Assembly: GCA_003245575.1 (NCBI GenBank)
Contig: QKCR01000061.1
Coordinates: 1 to 64,000 of the forward strand
Direction of reading: 5' to 3'
DNA length: 64,000 nt
Source of the DNA: Alphaproteobacteria bacterium
GTDB taxonomy: Bacteria > Pseudomonadota > Alphaproteobacteria > Micavibrionales > Micavibrionaceae
Of the stretch, positions 59,422 through 64,000 are shown in pieces. Under the pieces are notes generated by a model, which was not told where the DNA came from, made no database searches, and saw only the letters and a list, made by a program, of their open reading frames with translations. The position numbers and the translations under genes were made by a program. Position 1 is the stretch's first letter. Each line of letters opens with the position of its first letter.

Positions 59422-61048
59422 TTTTTTCGACCTTTCTTACACGAATTTCCGCTTCATACCGATCTGTAACCTGACGCTTGTTGGCAATCACACCATACTC
59501 GACATCAGATGCCCCACGGAATGACGTGTCCCGCAGAGGTGTCTCGACCTTGGCAAGATAACCTATTTTTTCCAAACGCTCATTCATGCGCGCGACAAGC
59601 TTGTCGATTTCTTCATTCCCTTTAACAATATCAATATTACCCGCAAAACTGATTGTCAGAGCAACCTCGGTATTACGCGGAGGGAGAACTTCCCCGGGCT
59701 GAAGATCACGTGTAGGCTCCTGCCCTTGATTTAAGAACTCGAACTTATCAAGGCGAATATCTTCCATTGAACGTGCAATGGCATCCAATACTTCCAACGG
59801 ATTAACAACCGTCTGAGAGATGGCTTTATTGATAGAAAGGGCGCCCTTAATCAAAGGAATATCAATCCCCATACTTTCTTTACGCTTCAACTCTTCGTAA
59901 TAAATCTCTTCGATTTTCTTCTTCTGGATCTGCGCAACCTCAATATTGACAGTCGTCGCATAAAAGCGCATCCCCTCATCAACTGCGACACCGGCGACAC
60001 CCGCCAGTCCGATTGCAGCAATCGTCATAACCCCCAAAGCAACCTGACGCGGCTGACGGATTGCCGTGATGTCACGAGAGGTCAGAGGCAGATCTAGTGC
60101 GAATTTACGTCCGCTCCACCCCGCATGCAAAGCATCCGCATAGTGCAACTCATCACGCTGCGCACGAATACCCAGCATAGCTCCGGCCGCAGGAACACTA
60201 AGTACATTATAGTTACACGGCGCATAAATCATCGCCTCTAAAGGCTCTGTGTAAACCGGATCACCAATCACGATTAATTCGAGGCCATCTTCAGGTGTAT
60301 ACCCAAAACGTGACAAGTAACTGAGTGTCGCCTGTAATTCCTGTGACACATCAGCAGCCCACATGCCCGGATTTTCAGGATCAGGCTCGACAACGGGTGT
60401 CACACGCGTCAACGCCAATTCGTTATTACGAACAACAATCTGGCGCAGACCACCGCCACGGTGCTGGGAAATCAGAATAGACCAACGCGCACCGCCACCG
60501 CCTCTTTTTTCAGAAACTTTTTTAACCAACGTATCAACCAAAGAGGTTGATTCCACAGGCAAAAGACCATAACCGACAACTTGCTGATCCACGTTCGACA
60601 AAGCTGTCATAATGCGTCCGAAGGCATCCGTCGACGGCACAGCCGCAAACAAATAAATATCACCCTTCGCCGCATCCTTATCCGCAGCAGAAGCTTCGCG
60701 AACAGCCTTTGTTCCGGCCTTCAAAGGCATCGCAGCACGCATCGAATAATTCGGGAACGCAACATTCAAACGACGTTGAATAATATTGGCCTTATCAAAG
60801 TAAGACAGAACCGGGACTTTTTCTTTCCTATAGTGCTGCTCGACAGCATCGTTGAGGACAACAACCGCAGACGCTCCGGAACGGGAGATCAAATCAGAAA
60901 GTTTTTCCTCAAAGCCACCTTCCCTCCAATGCAGGGTATCGAGAAACTCGACACCGCCACCGGTAGATTTGTACACACCGACACCGTCGTCCATAATAAG
61001 GAGAACACAGCGCGTCGGAGATATAAGAGAAGGCATAGGAGCAGACAT
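59414..61048 (-). CDS. PilM/GspL-MshI-like pilus assembly protein
   Basis: actin-like N-terminal region, single TM 'VALGVMTIAAIGLAGVAGVAV', PilN-like C-terminus; operon position. Confidence 0.65.
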   Translation of the reverse strand: MSAPMPSLISPTRCVLLIMDDGVGVYKSTGGGVEFLDTLHWREGGFEEKLSDLISRSGASAVVVLNDAVEQHYRKEKVPVLSYFDKANIIQRRLNVAFPNYSMRAAMPLKAGTKAVREASAADKDAAKGDIYLFAAVPSTDAFGRIMTALSNVDQQVVGYGLLPVESTSLVDTLVKKVSEKRGGGGARWSILISQHRGGGLRQIVVRNNELALTRVTPVVEPDPENPGMWAADVSQELQATLSYLSRFGYTPEDGLELIVIGDPVYTEPLEAMIYAPCNYNVLSVPAAGAMLGIRAQRDELHYADALHAGWSGRKFALDLPLTSRDITAIRQPRQVALGVMTIAAIGLAGVAGVAVDEGMRFYATTVNIEVAQIQKKKIEEIYYEELKRKESMGIDIPLIKGALSINKAISQTVVNPLEVLDAIARSMEDIRLDKFEFLNQGQEPTRDLQPGEVLPPRNTEVALTISFAGNIDIVKGNEEIDKLVARMNERLEKIGYLAKVETPLRDTSFRGASDVEYGVIANKRQVTDRYEAEIRVRKVEKNG

Positions 61049-61063
61049 AATAAGACCAACCGT

Positions 61064-62290
61064 TTAAAAATCGATATTTTCGAAACTCGAGTATATAGGA
61101 CCAAAGACCGCAACCGCAATCCACAAGATCATAACACCCAAAAGTAGAGTCAGCATCGGCTCGATCATAGTAATCAACCCCTGCACTGCCTCATCAACAT
61201 CTTTCGTATAAAATTCAGATACTTGGTTCAAAACAGGCGTCAAATTACCTGATTCCTCACCGATCTTGATCATTCTGGTCACCATTGTCGGAAACTCTCC
61301 CGAAGCCCCGAAAGCCGTTGACAATGGAGAGCCCGATTGAACTTGAGACTGAACAACATCCAAAGCTTCCAGCAAAGCCAGGTTTGTAACTGTCTGCTGC
61401 GCAGATCTCAAACAGTTCAGAACATCAATACCGCTCGAGAACAGCGCACCGAACGTTTGCGCATATCGGGCAATCGAAATTTTACGGATAAGCGGCCCGG
61501 CAATCGGGAATCGTAACCATAAAGTATCCATCTGATACGCAAACCCTTCCGAGTTTTTTCGGACAACCTTATACCCGATTGCCGCAAGAATCGGAGCGGA
61601 CAGAATAGCCCACCAAAATTCCTGAAAGAATTCGGATGTCGACATCAAAGCCGTTGTATAAAACGGCAATTCCTGTCCAAGGTTTTTAATAAAACCGACA
61701 ATTTCAGGAACAACATACCCCATCATAACCGTGATCGTTAAAATCACAGTAACCAAAAGAATTGTCGGATAACGAGTCGCTTTTTTAATTTTCGACTGCA
61801 TTTCATCCAACCATTTCAGGTAAATAATCAACTGCGTATAAGACAACTCCAGATCACCAGTTTCTTCACCGGCCTGAATCAGGGAAATGTACAAATTGGA
61901 GAAAACCTTAGGATAAGCCGCCAAAGCCTCTGATAAAGAGCTTCCATCCGATACGTTTCGGTGCACATCCGTCATAATGTCTTTTAATGTCTGATTTTCA
62001 GCAGAATCACGAACATCCGCCAAAGATTCGAGCATCGGCACACCGGCACCCTGCATCTGCTGCAAATGCATAAAGAATTGAATCAGATCACGAACTTTAA
62101 CCTTCGGACGGAACAACGCAATCCCGCCACCGGTTTTTGCAGAAACAGGCGTGCAACTGACCAATTCCATACCGGCACCCTGAAGTTGATTATACAAATC
62201 AACCTCATTCGCGGCCGAAACGACTCCGCGAATCGGACGACCTTTAGCATTATAAGCTTTGTACTTATAGGGCTGAATGGTAACCTCCAT
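61064..62290 (-). CDS. mshG: type II secretion/type IV pilus inner-membrane platform protein (GspF/PilC/MshG)
   Basis: 'FFMHLQQMQGAGVPMLESL', 'SLIQAGEETGDLE', 'MIKIGEESGNLTPVLNQVSEFY'. Confidence 0.92.
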   Translation of the reverse strand: MEVTIQPYKYKAYNAKGRPIRGVVSAANEVDLYNQLQGAGMELVSCTPVSAKTGGGIALFRPKVKVRDLIQFFMHLQQMQGAGVPMLESLADVRDSAENQTLKDIMTDVHRNVSDGSSLSEALAAYPKVFSNLYISLIQAGEETGDLELSYTQLIIYLKWLDEMQSKIKKATRYPTILLVTVILTITVMMGYVVPEIVGFIKNLGQELPFYTTALMSTSEFFQEFWWAILSAPILAAIGYKVVRKNSEGFAYQMDTLWLRFPIAGPLIRKISIARYAQTFGALFSSGIDVLNCLRSAQQTVTNLALLEALDVVQSQVQSGSPLSTAFGASGEFPTMVTRMIKIGEESGNLTPVLNQVSEFYTKDVDEAVQGLITMIEPMLTLLLGVMILWIAVAVFGPIYSSFENIDF

Positions 62291-62334
62291 CTTGCGAAAG
62301 CCAGCAGAAACAGGACGTTTCCACGGACAAAGGA

Positions 62335-64000
62335 CTAATACACGTGTACGGCGCCGGCGACCTCTTCGAGACTCGTAACGCCATCTAGGATTTTGAGGAT
62401 ACCATCATCTCGCATACTTTTGAATCCCTTTTGTTGAGCAACACGCTTCATTTCGGCTTTTGTACCGCTACGCGCGATCACTTCATCGAGATCCTCGTCC
62501 ATCAGGAGAATTTCAGCAATAGCCAAACGCCCTTTATAGCCCTGTCCCGAACAAGCAGGACAGCCACCTTGGCGAGGCTTAAATACTTTAGGCGGCGCTG
62601 ACGGATCAACACCGAGGATTTTGCACTCCGCCTCATTGGGCACATGCTCTTCCTTACAGCTTTCACATAATTTTCTAACCAGACGCTGGGCAAAAACACC
62701 GATAATCGCTCCGGCAATCATACCTGGCTTCATCCCCAAATCCACCAAACGCGGAATCGCCCCGAACGAATCGTTCGTGTGCAAGGTCGTATAAACCTGA
62801 TGACCAGTCATAGCAGCCTTCAAAGCCATCTCACCTGTCATCCCGTCACGAATCTCACCGATAAAAATAATATCAGGGTCTTGACGCAACAAGGCCTTAA
62901 TCCCGTCAGCAAAGGTCAATATCCCCTCGCGAACATGGGTCTGGCGAATCATCGGCAAAGAATATTCAACAGGATCTTCCAAAGTCTGAATATTTACCTC
63001 TACCTTGTTGATTTCATTAATCATAGAATAGAGAGAGGTCGATTTACCGGACCCCGTCGGCCCCGTAACAATAATAATCCCCTCCGGACGGGATTGCGCA
63101 GAGCGAATACGATTCAAATTCTCTTCACTAAATCCAAGCTTTTCCAGAGGCTTAATAGAAGCACTTTTATCCAGAACACGAAGAACGATATTTTCGCCAT
63201 GAACGGTCGGCAATGAGGACACACGGAAATCAGCCTCACGGTCTCCGATATTCAAATTGAAACGACCATCCTGAGGTGCCAACTTGTCGGCGATATTCAT
63301 CTTCGACATAATCTTGAGACGCTGGGACACACCGTTCCACAATTTTTTGTGCAAAATCTGCGCGGTAAATAGCACGCCGTCCAAACGGTAACGAAGGCGA
63401 ACAAAATTCTCTTCAGGCTCAAAGTGCAAATCCGATACGCCGGTTTTAACAGCGTCGATCAACAACGCATTCACCAATCGCACAATCGGGTGGGAATACG
63501 CTTTATCTTCATTGAGCTTGGCAACATCATCTGCATTGGTCTTGGTGTCATCCAGCTCTTTGAGAATATCTTCAATCAAAGAAGAATAACCGTAGGCCGC
63601 ATCAATCGCATCAGACAGAATAGTCGGCGTTGTTACCATACAGCGTATTTCTGTCCCTTTAGGCAAAATGCGCTTTAAACCATCCGTTGCCACAATGTCG
63701 TACGGGTCGATCATCGCGACAACAACAATATTATCCTGAATAGAAATCGGCAGAACACGGAACTTTTTAGCGTCAGCCTTGTCAATCAAACTAAGAGCTT
63801 CACCGTCAAAGATTGTAGCTTTCGGATCAAAAACCTCGTGACCGCTTGATTCCGCCAAAAACTGGATCAGAACCTGCTCTTCGATAAACCCGAGATCAAC
63901 CAGAACCTGCCCTAACAGCTTTCCTGTAATCTTTTTTTCTTGCAGAGCAACACTTAACTGCTCCTGCGTAATAACACCCTGCGCGACAAGTCGCTCACCA
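62335..64000 (-). CDS. mshE: GspE/PilB/MshE assembly ATPase, 5' end beyond window
   Basis: Walker A 'GPTGSGKSTSLYSMI', Cys motif 'CESCKEEH..CPACSGQGYKGRLAIAEIL'; frame stays open to the window edge as GERLVAQGVITQEQLSVALQEKKITGKLLGQVLVDLGFIEEQVLIQFLAESSG. Confidence 0.95.
   Translation of the reverse strand, partial: GERLVAQGVITQEQLSVALQEKKITGKLLGQVLVDLGFIEEQVLIQFLAESSGHEVFDPKATIFDGEALSLIDKADAKKFRVLPISIQDNIVVVAMIDPYDIVATDGLKRILPKGTEIRCMVTTPTILSDAIDAAYGYSSLIEDILKELDDTKTNADDVAKLNEDKAYSHPIVRLVNALLIDAVKTGVSDLHFEPEENFVRLRYRLDGVLFTAQILHKKLWNGVSQRLKIMSKMNIADKLAPQDGRFNLNIGDREADFRVSSLPTVHGENIVLRVLDKSASIKPLEKLGFSEENLNRIRSAQSRPEGIIIVTGPTGSGKSTSLYSMINEINKVEVNIQTLEDPVEYSLPMIRQTHVREGILTFADGIKALLRQDPDIIFIGEIRDGMTGEMALKAAMTGHQVYTTLHTNDSFGAIPRLVDLGMKPGMIAGAIIGVFAQRLVRKLCESCKEEHVPNEAECKILGVDPSAPPKVFKPRQGGCPACSGQGYKGRLAIAEILLMDEDLDEVIARSGTKAEMKRVAQQKGFKSMRDDGILKILDGVTSLEEVAGAVHVY

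Noticed and set aside
1-64000. CRISPR arrays, IS elements, prophage or toxin-antitoxin modules
   Set aside because: No direct-repeat/spacer pattern, transposase, integrase or phage structural gene was seen by eye; tRNA genes at 18.9 and 34.8 kb show no adjacent integrase

Overview
The window looks like a contiguous piece of an alphaproteobacterial chromosome. I infer this from the neighbourhoods yajC-secD-secF-Mth938, serS-surE-pcm-M23/LysM and ppdK; a Micavibrio-like or Rhodospirillales-like origin is only a guess. The first ~46 kb is mostly housekeeping: trmFO, sodB, secDF-yajC, serS/surE/pcm, lipB, maeB, mgtE, a PBP1A-type enzyme, ppdK, sucB/odhB, tRNA-Leu(GAG) and tRNA-Phe(GAA). It also holds several uncharacterised genes. 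The last ~18 kb (46.3-64 kb, all on the minus strand) is a reorganised MSHA-like type IV pilus locus. It contains a GspE/MshE ATPase truncated by the window edge, GspF/MshG, PilM/GspL-like, PilO/MshJ-like, PilP/MshK-like, a TPR MshN-like protein, PilT, PilU, an MshL secretin and one pilin. Embedded in it, by start/stop-overlap coupling, are a split ABC transporter, a TM/helical-repeat protein, a polytopic-membrane AraC regulator, and a prepilin-peptidase-like protein that lacks the aspartyl-protease half. My main candidates for unusual biology are: (i) the ABC-transporter/regulator module wired into the pilus operon; (ii) the catalytic-domain-less prepilin peptidase; (iii) an SPFH protein with about four tandem ~75-aa repeats; (iv) an EctB-like aminotransferase / GNAT-like / M20 deacylase operon without EctC; (v) a structured leader between a strong promoter and tRNA-Phe; (vi) a two-gene cassette bracketed by identical 40-nt terminators. 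I saw no CRISPR array, IS element, prophage or rRNA. All family assignments are by eye from motifs; no database search was run.
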